Source: Limnanthes douglasii subsp. nivea (taxonomy: Eukaryota > Streptophyta > Magnoliopsida > Brassicales > Limnanthaceae). From it: DNA of 64,000 bases. The position numbers were made by a program, and so were the translations under genes. Below, piece by piece: positions 10,331 through 22,618 of this stretch (position 1 is the stretch's first letter; each line of letters starts with the position of its first letter). Where the stretch lies: contig JAUPFV010000001.1 in assembly GCA_036936605.1 (NCBI GenBank), positions 167,982,643 to 168,046,642 on the forward strand, written 5' to 3'. The notes under the pieces were generated by a model that was not told where the DNA came from, ran no database searches, and saw only the letters and a program-made list of their open reading frames with translations.

Positions 10331-12120
10331 TTGACACAACCCAATATGGTTGCTTCATTCTCGTTCAATTTACAGTGCTTCCTTTTGAGCAGCTTAGAGT
10401 GGTCTAAATGAGATAACATATGTATAATATATTTAATGGTTGGTCTTGAATAAAAGTTGTCTCAATTTATCTTCGTTTTGTTGCGTTGTTGCCAAATAGC
10501 CCAACATATAATAGAGGGTAGGATTGTTTTGACATGAATACTAGCAGGAGCTTACTGTAACCAAGTTCTAAGCATATGTTTTAGTGTCATGTGTCTCCTT
10601 ATATCTACCATGAGAATTTATGTAAAATAAAACTATATACTCTAAGAAAAGCTACATGAAACACATAAGTGATCTATAGATTCTTCATTTAGAGAAAATT
10701 GGTATTTAGAAGCAAGTTATATTTGTCTAGCTTTGATGACAGAATTATTAGGAAACTTCTTTAGCAAGAGTCTCCATGTAAAGAAAGAATATTTTCTTGG
10801 GGTTACATTGTTCCACAAGTTTTTGAATAATGAAGAGTTGAAAAAGTTGGTCTTATACAATTCTAAGTATCTTTAATGTTAAAGATACCATTGCTGGACA
10901 AGCTCCATTCAATTCTATATTTGATATTATCTTTAATGTTGGTTTTAAAAAACAAGACTAATGTTTAAGTCAATAAGATATCTTTTGAGTTTAATGACGT
11001 TCCAACTGTTACCTTCCCATAAGTATCTAAGATGAATAACTCTAAACCAACTATCATTTAAATTGTGATCAAGTTTTAATAAGGATATTTTCCAAACCAG
11101 TTATGTAACCATAAGTCGACTTTACCTTCCCCCCATCTTCCATCTGATTTTACCTTCTACAAATTCTTTAATATCAGCTAATCTCTTCCATGTTAAAGAA
11201 CCTTTTTGGAGTAGTTGATCGGAAGAGGATGGTATCATTTACAGTATAGACTTTGCATAAGTCTTGCCCACAGAGATGTGTTTTGTCTGAAGTTAATCCA
11301 GAGCTTGCCAGAGAATGCACAATGGATATCTTTCATTCTTTGAATGTTAAGACCACCATCTCCATAATATTTACAGACATTTTTCCAAGAGGACCAGTGG
11401 ATATTAGAAGCTTCATTCGATGATCCCCACTAGAATTTGTTTAGCAGCCTTTCAATGTTTTTTATGACAGAATTTGGGAGGCAATAGCTTTGAATCCAGT
11501 ATTGAGGGATTGGCATCAGGGCAGTTATTATCAAAGTTAATCTTCCTCCAAATGAAAGGGCTTTGTCATTCCAACTCTCAATTTTAGTTCTGATTTTCTC
11601 TAGCAGAGGGATATAGTTTGAGGCTTTATTGTGGGGGCTGAGAGTGACTCCAAGGGATGTTATGGCCAACTTGCTTATGTTAAAGTTTGTGTGGATTTCC
11701 AGAGAATTCCTTATGTATAAGGAAATACTTGAAGCAGTAATATTTGTGGTTTTCTCTTTATTTAGAGATTTCCTTGAGATATCTTGGTAAGTCTGCAAAA
11801 AATTTCCAATTTGATCTAAAGAAGAAGATGAACCATTAGTAAAAATTAGTGGATCATCAGCAAATGAAAGAATATGAATTTATAGTTTGCTCCTATATGA
11901 GAACTTAAGAGATTTGTCCTGTAAGACCATATCATAAAGGCCCCTTAATTGGACTTCTTCAGCTAGAATGAACAAACTATGGGACAAAGGGTCCCCATGT
12001 CTTATGCCTCTTTTCATTTTGAAGAAACCAACTGATTCACCATTTATGAATATGGAAACATGAATATTTCTAGAATAGCGCTAAGATTCTTTGTGGTGCC
12101 AGAGAAGAATCCAGTTTTAG
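10331..12120 (-). pseudogene. Decayed LINE reverse transcriptase and zinc-binding region (minus strand)
   Basis: RT portion of the same LINE. Minus-strand 12060-11960 reads IFINGESVGFFK-KRGIRHGDPLSHSLFILAE, the RT block around G(L/I)RQGDPLSP. The open segment 11798-11430 gives ITSLGVTLSPHNKAS, KIESWNDKALSFGGRLTLI and YWIQSYCLP-SVIKNIERLL, the typical thumb and connection of plant LINE RT. The zf-RVT region, expected at about 10500-11000, is too decayed to delimit. Many stops and shifts are present, and neither the 5' half nor an endonuclease was found. Confidence 0.82.
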
Positions 12121-12860
12121 CACTATAAATAGTTATATAAGAATTTTGAAACTTTTGTGGTGTAAAAAGAGACTCCAATCTAATTTTCAATAGCATCACT
12201 TAAAATGTTAATTCTCAACTTTGAATTATTATAATCGGAGTGAATATTGATGTAAAATAATTTATTTTAATTCTTACATGTTATCTAAAGAAAATAAACG
12301 AGCTGGTTGATTATCTTTCAACAATTCTTAACTCAAAGATAACATGATAAGATATATAGAAAGTCTTGCACCAAATAGATTCATTCACCATGAAAATATT
12401 AACATTTTAGGAGAACCTTTATTTTACGAGTAAATGATTATTTTAAGATAATCATATTACAACTTGCGCACTTCATCATTAAGCTTTATTAAATTAAAAT
12501 TAAAATTAGATATTTATGAACGGTAGCATTAATAAATCTTAATATATATCACAACTAAAATGATTCTATCAATTGAGTATCATAGGTTGCAAATTTTAAT
12601 CGGTCTAAAAGAAGATTGAAACGTTTGTAACTATCATATGCATATTCCAATCAAAGTCAACCGTTTGTAGCTTTAATAAATTCATCCATGATAGTTTAGC
12701 TTAAGTGTATTTATTAATAATAGCATAGTATCTCGAACTTTTAATCTCTTTTAGTTTTAAGATGAACTTACTAGACTTTACAAGTTCAGCAATAGTGGAT
12801 TCAGATTCAGGGTTGGGTATCAATAATATGCATATTTCCATAATTTATACAGGCCACCAA
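12121..12860. other. AT-rich spacer with a copia-leader-like segment
   Basis: No gene. At about 12584-12625 the text AATTTTAATCGGTCTAAAAG resembles the leader of copia C at 14512-14535 (AATTTTAATCGGCCCAAAGG). This suggests a decayed relative of copia C begins here and has lost most of its interior. Confidence 0.4.
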
Positions 12861-13235
12861 GGAATTTTTTATGAAAACATTAAGTGTGAAATTTCTTGGT
12901 GAGACATCTTATGTGTTGGGAATCAAGATTTATCATGATTATTCTAGATGATTATATGACGTTCTCACAAAAGACATATATTGATAACATGCTAAAACAT
13001 TATAGTATGAAAATGACAAGTATTTGATGTTACTTGAGATAAACTTAGATATGTTTACTTAGTTAACATCTCAAGATTAATTTGGAAATTCAAGAGATAT
13101 AAAATAGTTCATATATTTTAAAAATAATTTTGTTGTTGTACGCTCAAGTTAGTTCATGTTAGGGTATAACATTCATGATAAGAAATTTAAGTAAATACTT
13201 GAGTATAATGGATGGACCGTTGTATAGTTGGACAT
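12861..13235 (+). pseudogene. Copia RT/RNase H scrap (copia D)
   Basis: Short decayed remnant of a Ty1/copia RT-RNase H junction. The words FLGETSYVLGIKIYHDYSR, then LTK-YIDNMLKHYSMKM match the segment of copia C at 18060-18155 (DLGDASFVLGIQIHRNRS and KAYIKSML). Near 13150-13230 a corrupted match to the block that reads [15 protein letters not shown] in copia C follows. There are many stops and indels. It lies just upstream of copia C in the same orientation. Confidence 0.75.
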
Positions 13236-14376
13236 TGGTCATCCGATATTCAGTAAAAAAAACATCGCATGTTGACATAAAAAGTCAGGAAATTGGAGAT
13301 CATTTATGCACCATGAATTTATGTGTTACATCAAATTTTGTGATTTAAATCTGCATCCTTTGTGAGAGTAAAATTTGATGTCATAGTTGATTAGTTGGGA
13401 TATCGTTGGACGTATATCACAAGTGATTCTCATAATATCCGAAGGACATTTCGGGCAGATCAAATAAAAGTCAATGGATGAACAGTAGCTTGAGTGGGAC
13501 AATAACTCTGATACGTATCTAACAACTTATTTCTTGGGCTTGGAGGCTCATATGATTGACCCGACTATAAGATCCCCCCCGGGATTATTTCGAAATACAT
13601 TAAATATTCGCACAACCTATTTTCTCTCACACACCCTTAAAAAAATAGTTAACACCCATCAACTAAAGGTTATCCCACTTTTACCCTTGATCTATATTTT
13701 ACCATCACCAAATTGTCGACGATAGTGGGATCTAGAGTTGCCTGAATAGCTCCATTCAAAACGTTACTTGTAATACGAAGTTCAGAAATCCTTGAGATAT
13801 TGATCTCAATATACATGGGGTGTTGCCTCATAGAAATAAAGTAATAAAGAGGAGAATGAGCATGCAAATATGTCCTATGTCAATCACAATACATTGAGGA
13901 AAGACCATTCATGCAAGATGAAGGTGATCAGTTGAGGGATGAGATTGAAGCTTTGAGGGCCCAAAGACAGACATAAATATCGTTGAAAGAAAAGTCTGAT
14001 GTGGGAGGTGTATCTACAAATGAGCCTGGGTAAAATAACAAATAAGGCGAGAATAATCAGTCTCCAAAGTATCATATAAATCATAAAAAAAGCACATCGA
14101 GTGAAACACGTAAAGAGTATATCAGAATCTTCTAATAGCTCCACCACTCTTTCTGACTTTGATGGGTCTTCTTTGTTTAGCAGTGAGCATGGACTTCAGA
14201 AAAATAAAATAAGGTTAACCGAGAAACATTTGAGGAACAGGGATGGGAAGGGTAAAATGAAAAAGAATATGTATTTGGGAAAGTAAAGAGGTTAGCATAT
14301 CACTTTATTGATCGTCTCTTGATAAGTTGCATGGTCAAAATGCAATCTGACTGTATTAAATAAAAAGAAAAAGAAG
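13236..14376. other. Spacer with weak coding-like fragments, unassigned
   Basis: No gene can be assigned. A short frame from an ATG at 13911 reads QLRDEIEALRAQRQ, coiled-coil-like, and stops at once; it may be a gypsy gag scrap. A run rich in Ser/Thr codons lies at 14100-14280. Copia D's 3' end and copia C's lost 5' LTR should fall here, but I cannot place either. Confidence 0.45.
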
Positions 14377-14377
14377 A

Positions 14378-14825
14378 CTGTAAGTATTAGCATGTTTTAA
14401 GTTGTCCGAACTTCGGTAAATAATTAATGATTCAATATATCGCCAAAGTGATCCCTATTGCTGAATTAATTATTTTAGAGTTTTGACAAGTCTTTGATTG
14501 ACAAGTATGTAAATTTTAATCGGCCCAAAGGAAGGTTAATGTTTGACATAGTTAATCTTAGACATGAGATAGTTATTTGTGAATTGATCATTAAGAAAAT
14601 TGAACTAGGAAAATCGGCCCAAAGGAAGATTTTCTTACTTAAGTCAATTAGAAGGATCAACATTAATTATGCTCAAACTCATACATATACAAATTAATAT
14701 GCTTGCCCAAAGGTATCTTATTGATGTTGTAAGAGTATGTTTTATTATACTATGTTTATTTGTTAAATATTATGGAGGTTATATGTTAAGTGATGTTTTT
14801 GGCTATTTATTGTTTGTTGTTTGTT
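14378..14825 (+). other. Leader (5' untranslated) region of copia C with repeated motif
   Basis: The sequence between the missing 5' LTR and gag contains two close copies of AATCGGCCCAAAGGAAG (about 14518 and 14610) and a third, partial copy GCCCAAAGG near 14703, spaced about 90 bp apart. I found no clear primer binding site. An 11-base match to the 3' LTR (CTGTAAGTATT at about 14378) may be the last trace of the 5' LTR. Confidence 0.5.
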
Positions 14826-15665
14826 ATGTTAGCAAATTCGTTTTTCTATAACCCGGAAGGCAAAAAGGCACCCATACTTAATGGGAGCAACTTTGAGCTG
14901 TGGAAAAAAGATATGTTGCTGCACTTGATGTGCCATGATTACGACTTAGCATTAAGGGTCGATGAACCTAAACCTCTGACTGATGACAGTTCTCCTGCGG
15001 AGAAGAAAGAGTCAGAGGCGTGGGAAAAGTTGAACATGATAAGTCTAGGGATCATGAAGCAAGCAATTCCATTAGCATTCCGTGGTGCAGTTCCACCTGA
15101 GATCACTAATGCGAAAATATTTCTCGAAGAGGTAGAGAAATGTTTTGCCAAGAACGATAAAGTAGAGATTAAGACGCTGCTTATTAAGCTAGCCTCTATG
15201 AAATATCATGGCAAAGGGACTGTTCGTGAGCACATCTTGGAAATGTCAAACATCGATTCCAAACTGAAAACACTTAAGATTGACCTTCCCGAAGATGTTG
15301 TGGTAATCTTTGCTTTTCACTCTTTCCATCCTCAGTATAAGAACTTTGAAACTTCTTATAACTGTCAGCGCGAGAAATGGACTCTCAACTAGCTCATCTC
15401 TCAGGCAGCGCAAGAGGAGGAAAAGATGAAGCAAGAACATCCAGAAGTGCAAATGGTGAAAGCTCAAGTGGATAAGGGAATTAAGAGAAAGTATGAAGGT
15501 TCAGATGCACATGCATCCGGTTCGGGACAAAAGAAGCATAAGGGTACGTCTGGTAAAGGGCGTTGCTTCCATTGTAAGAAACCGGGGCACTTTAAGAAAG
15601 AATGTGAAAAATGGAGGGCTATGATGAAAGCCAAAGGTATTTTCACTTCTATGGTCTGTTCTTAG
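14826..15665 (+). pseudogene. Copia C gag with CCHC zinc knuckle, stops
   Basis: Capsid/nucleocapsid part of a Ty1/copia polyprotein. The likely start is the ATG at 14826, shortly before FFYNPEGKKAPILNGSNFEL-WKKDM, the usual N-terminus of copia-type gag (UBN2 family). The capsid continues with MKYHGKGTVREHILEM and LPEDVVV. A TAG at 15390-15392 interrupts it, and the same frame resumes. The nucleocapsid has a complete knuckle, CFHCKKPGHFKKEC, near 15566-15607. A second TAG lies at 15663-15665, just before the protease. Lysine-rich KRKYEG and KKHKG stretches flank the knuckle. Confidence 0.92.
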
Positions 15666-16247
15666 ATCAATTTAGTTTCAGTGCCGAGAAATACTTGGTG
15701 GGTTGATACAGCAGCAACAACTCATGTTTGTATTTCTTTGCAGGGTATGATAAGAAACCGAAGCCTGAGTGATGGTGAAACATCCATATATACAGTTGAT
15801 GGCAGTTCGTGTTTAGTTCATTCTATTTGTGATTTTCGTTTGTTGCTTACCAGTGGACATTTTTTGTATTTAAAAGACGTATTGTATGTACCTTCTTTTC
15901 GAAGGAACCTAATTTCTTTTCCGTTGTTGGACAAATTAAGTTATTCTTGTCTATTTGGAAAAGAAAGTTTATGTCTTTATTTACATAGTAATGTTGTTGG
16001 TTCTGGAAAGTTAATAGCAAATGATAACTTGTATTTATTGGATACTATAAAGGATCACAAAGAGATAATGAATGTAGATGTACCTGGAAAACTAAATTGT
16101 AAAATGGAAAAATCAGCAAAACTTTGGCACAATCGATTAGGTCACATTTCTAGAAATAGAATTGAAAAGCTTGTTTCAGAAGGTTTATTAAGTGAACTGG
16201 ATTTTTCGGACTTCAACGTTTGTGTTGAATGTATAAAAGGAAAATAG
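15666..16247 (+). pseudogene. Copia C aspartic protease and GAG-pre-integrase domain
   Basis: Same frame as gag. The protease active-site block is WWVDTAATTHV; the usual D-S/T-G-A is D-T-A-A here, so a catalytic-loop glycine is altered, although the aspartate remains. YTVDGSSC, LKDVLYVPSFRRNLIS and LLDKL follow in normal order. The GAG-pre-integrase zinc module keeps LWHNRLGHIS (two His) and CVECIKGK (two Cys). A TAG at 16245-16247 ends the open part just before the integrase core. Confidence 0.92.
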
Positions 16248-17855
16248 ACCAAAGTGAAACGATTAGATGCATACAGAGCGAAAGGGGTCTTGGATTTGAT
16301 ACATACAGACATTTGTGGTCCGTTCCCTACAGCATCATGGAACGGCCAACGATATTTTGTATCTTTCATTGACAACTTTTCACGATATGGGTATCCATAT
16401 CTCATTCACGAAAAATCAGAGGCCATTGACAAGTTCAAAGTCTTTAAGACCGAAGTTGAAAAACAACTTGGTAAAGACATTAAGTGCGTCAGATCGGACC
16501 GTGGTGGTGAATACTACGGGAGATATGATGGTTCAGGTGAACAACGTCATGGACCGTTTGCAAAGTTCCTAGAAGAGTGTGCCATAGTCCTTCAGTATAC
16601 AACGCCGGGTTCGCCCAACATGAAAGGAGTATCTGAGAGACGAAACCGTACATTAAAGGATATGGTAAGAAGTATGATTAGTCATTCAACATTACCTATA
16701 TCACTCTGGGGAGAAGCAATAAAATGTGCGACCTACCTACTTAATAGAGTTCCGACGAAAGCAACTACTAAGACACCGTATGAACTTTGGACTGGGCGTA
16801 AACCTAGTTTAAAACATTTACATATTTGGGGATGTCCAGCTGAAGCGAAGCCTTATAGGCCGAACGAAAAGAAATTGGACTCCAAAACAGTTAGTAGTTA
16901 TTTCATCGGATATCCCGAGCACAGTAGGGGTTTTAAGTTTTATGATCCTTCCACAAAGAATATATTTGAGACGGGTACATGGAAATTCTTTGAGGATATA
17001 GAGTTTGGGGGGAAGAATTTAGTAACGAACATTCATTTTGAGGAAGAATCAATAGAGATTCATGAAGGTTCTAACAATGATACTATAGTGTCAGATGATG
17101 ATATGGTAATTAGAAGGCCAATCATCACTTCAGATTCGTTAGAGCATATAGATACTCAAGATGATGTTAATCTTCCTCCTATGGATGTTGTTCCAATGGG
17201 GCAAAATGAAGTTGTTCAAGAAGAACAAACTCTACCTCCTCAAGAAGCTCAAATGCAAAATGAAGGAATTATGCCTTTGCGTAGATCTACTAGAGAAAGA
17301 AAGAGTGCTATATCTTCAGACTATATAGTGTATCTTCAAGAACATGAAGAATTTTATGGTTCAACAGAAAACGATCCTTTAAGTGTTCGTGATGCCATGA
17401 AAAGTTCTGATTCTCACTTATGGATTAAAGCAATGAACGAAGAGTTTAAATCAATGCAAGATAACGCGGTATGGGAGCTTGTTCCATTACCTGAGGGAAA
17501 TAAGCCGATTGGTTGTAAATGGATTTTTAAAACCAAACGGGATTCTAAGAGTAATGTGGAGAGGCATAAAGCGCGACTTGTAGCTAAGGGTTTTACTCAA
17601 CGTGAAGGGATTGACTTTAAAGAAACCTTCTCTTCAGTTTCTTCGAAGGATTCTTTTCGGACAATCATGGCATTAGTTGCACACTTCGACCTTGAGCTCC
17701 ATCAAATGGATGTAAAGACCGCTTTTCTTAATGGAGACATTGAGGAAACGATCTATATGTTACAACCTGAAAACTTTGTCTCTGGTGATCCAAAGTCGAC
17801 GGTATGTAAACTGAAGAAATCTATTTATGGTCTCAAGCAAGCGTCTCGACAATAG
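16248..17855 (+). pseudogene. Copia C integrase core and reverse transcriptase (first part)
   Basis: The longest open part of copia C, 533 codons. The integrase catalytic triad is visible: D in [12 protein letters not shown] in [10 protein letters not shown], and E in [49 protein letters not shown] and the C-terminal [10 protein letters not shown] follow. After an acidic linker (17040-17260), the RT starts with [49 protein letters not shown] and [14 protein letters not shown]. The block ends at [12 protein letters not shown], with TAG at 17853-17855 where Trp (TGG) is expected. Integrase comes before RT, which is the diagnostic copia order. Confidence 0.95.
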
Positions 17856-18449
17856 TATCACAATTTTCTTGAAGTTATTGTCTCATTTGGTTTCGAGATA
17901 AATTCAGTGGAGGATTGTGTGTATCAAAAGTTCAGTTGGAGTAAATTCATATTTCTAGTGCTGTATGTTGATGACATATTATTGGCCACGAACGATAAAG
18001 AATTGTTACATACGACCAAGAAATTTCTTTCGGACAAATTCGATATGAAAGATCTTGGTGATGCATCATTTGTGTTAGGAATTCAAATTCATAGGAATCG
18101 ATCCCATGGAATTTTGAGTTTATCACAAAAGGCGTATATTAAGAGTATGTTATAACGTTACGGGATGGCTAACAGCAAAGGAAAGGAAACCCCTATATCA
18201 AAAGGTGAAAAGTTTAGCCTTAAGCAATGCCCAAAGACAAAACTTGAGATTGAGGAAATGCAAAAGGTTCCATATGCTTCGGCTGTTGGAAGTCTGATGT
18301 ATGCTCAAGTTTGTACACGGCCAGATATTGCTTTTGTGGTGGGTGTGTTAGGGAGATACGTAAGTAATCCGGGGATGGAACACTGGAAAGCAGTCAAAAG
18401 AGTTCTCCGGTATTTGCAACAAACAAAACACCACAAGGTTAACATATAA
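17856..18449 (+). pseudogene. Copia C RT catalytic part (LYVDD) and thumb
   Basis: Same frame continued. VLYVDDILLATND near 17959-17995 holds the catalytic aspartates. DLGDASFVLGIQIHRNRS and LSQKAYIKSML follow, then a TAA at 18153-18155. The frame reopens with [35 protein letters not shown] and [14 protein letters not shown] one-base shift between about 18430 and 18440 moves the rest of the polyprotein to another frame. Confidence 0.93.
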
Positions 18450-18951
18450 GAAATCGGATAAACTGGAGGTCATAGGGTATTCCGACTCGGATTTCGCTGG
18501 ATGTGAGGATTCTCGTCGTTCAACCTCATGCATTATATTCCTTTTAGCGGGAGGTGCAATATCATGGAAAAATGTTAAACAAACACTCATTGCATCTTCA
18601 ACTATGGCTACAGAATTTGTTGCTTGTTTCGAGGCATCCAATCAGGCGCTTTGGCTGCGAAATTTTGTCACGGGATTGCGAATCGTAGAGGGGATAGAAA
18701 GACCCCTTAGATTATATTGTGACAATAACTCGGAAGTTCAGTATTCAAACAGTAACAGGAGCTCGGTTAAGTCCAAACATGTAGATATCAAGTTCCTGTC
18801 TGTTAAAGAGAGAGTACAGAGTGGTCAAATTAGTGTGGAGCACATAGGGACAAACTCGATGTTAGCAGATCCTCTTACGAAAACATTAGTACCTAAAGTT
18901 TTTATTGAACACACCATTAACATGGGTGTTGTGTACTTAGAGGATTATTAG
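18437..18951 (+). pseudogene. Copia C RNase H
   Basis: RNase H in the frame +1 relative to the upstream RT. Words: [20 protein letters not shown] (first Asp), SWKNVKQTLIASSTMATEF (Glu), LYCDNNSEVQYS and KSKHVDIKF, then VEHIGTNSMLADPLTK near the end. The stop is at 18949-18951, at the normal end of a copia polyprotein. Besides the shift at its 5' edge it is open and complete. Confidence 0.93.
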
Positions 18952-19373
18952 TTTCAGTGGGAGTTTGTATTAAGTTATTAAATTTGTTTGTATTATGATA
19001 TTTGCGAACTTAAGGTCATTAATGCAAACATATTTATATATAAGTTTTCAGTGTGCTCTTATATTTGATTACTCGTACTCTGCTGTAAGTAGACCTCCAA
19101 TTAAGTCGGACTAGTTAAGAATAGATATGTAAGATTACATTTCATATTATTCTTATGATATGCACCATGATAGATCCATGTAGTTGATTGTTGCGATATC
19201 GTGATTACAGATGCATCTATTTGCGGCTTGAAATGCATTGATGATGACTTTAGTCCTATGTCGTTAATAGTCATTTACGGGATTGTTAAGGTTATCTATG
19301 TGACGATAGAAATTAAGAACGTTCATTAAGTGGATGCATCCTATAGTAGCATATGATGATCCAAGTGGGAGAT
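18952..19373 (+). other. Copia C 3' untranslated region and polypurine tract
   Basis: Non-coding segment between RNase H and the 3' LTR. It ends in the purine-rich CAAGTGGGAGAT at about 19362-19373, the polypurine primer for plus-strand DNA synthesis, directly before the LTR. Confidence 0.8.
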
Positions 19374-20032
19374 TGTTGGAATTTCTCCATTAAGTTGGAC
19401 TGTCACATGTTTTATCGATGTATCGAACTATCGTTAATATTAGTCCAATAAAAGTAATCATAAAGAAAAGAACGGACTAGTAGATAAAATATGTATCATG
19501 GAGGTAATTGTATAGATACCAGGTTTAATTCCGAATACTGTGAAGGATTGGATTCGGAAATAAACAACTTAAGCAAAACGTAAAGTTTTGGGGTTATTTT
19601 GTAAAACAAAATAATACCGGGTTATGGTCCCTAAGGGTGGCAATTTAATAAGGACTAGTCTTCATTAAGTAACCGTCTGGAAGTTACAAACGGTTAAAAG
19701 AGAAGAACCGTTTTCTCACTTCAGTTCTATATAAGAATGCGTTCCTCATTCTTAAAAGACACGAAGACACGAGATTAAATACAGAGAGAAAAAATCATTT
19801 AAGAAAAACAAATTGATTCTTCCTTCGAATCAATTACAAAAGTGTGTTTTGGTTGCCATCTCTTAGAAGAATCAATAACCTAGCAAAGGATCACGGATCA
19901 TCCGCTTCAAATCAGGAATCTGAAGATCAAAGAATGTCGACATCCTGTAAGTATTTATTCCGCATTATTACAAGATGATTTAATTTCATGGTTTAATAAG
20001 TTAAGTAAGAAATCCGTATAGTATTTCTTACA
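19374..20032 (+). repeat. 3' LTR of copia C
   Basis: Starts TGTTGGAATTTCTCC directly after the polypurine tract and probably ends CTTACA at about 20032. The right edge is inferred from the TG...CA rule and the change in sequence character, because no 5' LTR is available for comparison. It contains a TATA box (TCTATATAAG, 19726-19735) and a perfect 8-bp inverted pair, AAACGGTT / AACCGTTT (19688-19695 and 19706-19713), just upstream of it. Confidence 0.7.
19726..19735 (+). promoter_or_regulatory. LTR TATA box
   Basis: TCTATATAAG sits in the middle of the 3' LTR, where the U3/R promoter of a copia LTR belongs. A MYB-site-like AACGGTT/AACCGTT pair lies about 15-40 bp upstream. Confidence 0.6.
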
Positions 20033-22318
20033 TGATACACTGTTTCACCAATGATAATAATACTAATAATTTTTTAGCATATGGTAATTTTTTGTCTAAC
20101 TAAACTCTGGCTTTCCGAGATATGTCATAAATTTGGTAGGCACTGATCAAAACTTCAGAAGCTAAAAGTCACTATTAGTCCATAATGTTTCATGTTAGTA
20201 TCAAATTAGTTTCACGAGTTGAATTTCGTCTTCTACTAATTTTGTATGCTTTAGAAATTTGTATTATTAGTTTTCCCACACGTAAAGTATCAAGAAGTTT
20301 ACAATCTAATCATCAATATTTTATCTCACTATTAGTCCTCCAAAAATCTGAAAAATGTGGTTTCCGGAATAAAAAAATTAGAATGAAAACTATGTGCTTG
20401 TCGAATTAGAGTTTTAGATATTTTGGGAACCAATAATAAAAAAAATTATGTTTATCATTTTCTAAATACCAATATAAAAAAACTAATATATTTTGTAAAA
20501 CATAAGATGCGAATAAAAAAGATAAACATAAATAAATAGATTGATCCAAACATATGAAATATAAAAAGCTAATAATAATTGAATTTTGAAACTAAAATAA
20601 ACATATAGTATAGATACGGAACATGCTGAGTGTGTGTTCAATAAATACCTGTATCGAACAAACACAAATAAATAGGAAGTGATATAGTGTTTGTAACAAA
20701 TAGTCATGTAAATCTAATATTCCGATCTTGTAATTCAAACAAAATCGGACAAAACTCTCTTTAGGAAGGTTAAATTTAATTGTTTGTCCAAGAATCAAAT
20801 TTTATTATTTTTAGAAGTATTCATATTCCACTCTTCCCTCTATTATTTGAACTTATAAAATATTTATTTTATTATAAATAAAAATAAATATTACCCTTCT
20901 TATTACACATTATTAAGTCATTATTAGTCATTTTAGAAAATGGTTAAAATTCTATTTTAAGTGTGGTTTTAATATAATGCAGTATTTATTTTATTTTAAC
21001 CAATAATATATTATTGTTTATCTTTTTATTTAATTAACAAAAAAAATTATCAACAACATTATTTGCTTTTTGTATTTTGCAAGAAATAGTGATTATAATT
21101 GTATTTATTGGTTTCTCCCCAAAACCTTAAACCTTGCTTATTACGTAACGGAAGAAATACTATAGAAGATACAAGCCAGTAAGGCATAAGAGGTCAAAGT
21201 CAAACTCTCAATTATTTTAGGGAATATCACATAATACAAATTATATATAAAAAATTGAAGTAAATAGTCAGACATATTATTTGAGTGTGCTTATAAAAAC
21301 AAGATAAATTTATTTACTTCTTATAACTATTCATCAAAATACAACTTTACCCGGGAAAAAAACATTCCTATATAGTAGAATTATTAAAAAAATACAAACT
21401 CAATAAAGAAAGAATACGAGAAATATCCGTGTATGTACTTTGCTTGAAACTGAGTTGTAGGAACAGTTTCCTGGTATGTTGTCTTGTAAAAGGTTAGTTC
21501 CATATTTTAACTAGACAAATTATCTATAAATTAAGCATTAAATTTAAGAAATGATTAAAATAAATAATTTTTATTATTCATAGCTGTCTTGTTTATTTGT
21601 TTATATTGGTAGAATTATCCTAACTATCGATAAAATATGATATTTATAATTTCGAAGACACAACTAGATTTTCAACTTTCATTAATTTATTGAGTATACA
21701 TTTTCGTAATAGGTAATTTTTCGGCTAAAAATATTTAGATTTAATTTATTGACTATTTTCTTTTGTAGTTATTTTAAGTAAAAATTATTGAACAATCGAT
21801 TATCTATTTCGAATAAAATTAGAATCGGTAGTTTGTTTAAATGACTAATTTTATGAATAGTCAAGTCAATAAATGTGCCAAAAATAAATAGGTAAGGATT
21901 ATTTGTTAGGAAAATGGATAATAAATACGGTCGGGTGATTAATTTTATCTAAAATAAACAGTCACACAACTAAGTCGAAACATTTTTTAGACGAAGAGCT
22001 ATCTAGTTGCAAAATAAATAATTAAAAAACGAATTAACAATGAGAATCTACACAATGAAAGTTTGGGTAAAATGCGGACGCTATTATTATGCATAATAAA
22101 AGAGTTATATGGATCTCTTAAATTCATGGAAACGATCATATAAACTAAGTATAGATTTATAGTAACTGTATGTCTTCTTTTGGTAGCACCGAGCAAAAAC
22201 AACCTATAATAGTATAAATAGTACTGATAAAATAGTAATCATGAAAAAAATGTTGTTATATATTAGCTGATAGGGATGGTTATTTATTGCCTGCAAAATA
22301 ACTTTATTAGGAATGAGC
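20033..22318. other. AT-rich spacer, no gene seen
   Basis: Long low-GC stretch with chance reading frames only. I see no domain, terminal repeats or RNA gene. Confidence 0.6.
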
Positions 22319-22402
22319 TGATGGATCAAGGTGGAGGCTTTATGATGCCGAGTTTTTCTGTAGAAAAAATAAACATGATAAAACCTCAACCTCGATCCAC
22401 CA
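22319..22402. repeat. Imperfect hairpin (28-29-bp arms)
   Basis: The left arm 22319-22347 (TGATGGATCAAGGTGGAGG...) pairs with the reverse complement of 22374-22402 (...CCTCAACCTCGATCCACCA), with a loop of 26 nt and a few mismatches including G-U-compatible ones. It could be a short MITE end pair or a small-RNA hairpin. I know no matching family. Confidence 0.5.
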
Positions 22403-22417
22403 AATTAGACTACATAA

Positions 22418-22618
22418 TTGAAAACTAAGCTGCATATAAAGTTGTGTACCTGCTTGCTCTTTTATAAGATAGTGTTTTCATTGATCTCTATAAATTGTCT
22501 CACCCTTCACCTTTCTTATAAAGACTCAGGTGTCCTTCAGCCTGATGACCTGGATGAGAAGTCTCCTACCATCCTATCCACACACTACTGGTATCAAGTG
22601 GCTGAACTAAGTGATTAA
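22418..22618 (+). other. Exon-like fragment, unidentified
   Basis: The 3' half of this open stretch reads DSGVLQPDDLDEKSPTILS, then THYWYQVAELSD and a stop. It has the composition of a real protein and a local rise in GC, unlike its surroundings. No start ATG fits well. I do not recognise it; it may be a host-gene fragment carried by an element. Confidence 0.25.

Noticed and set aside
14377..14410. 5' LTR of copia C
   Set aside because: Only an 11-base match to the 3' LTR; not enough to call an LTR.
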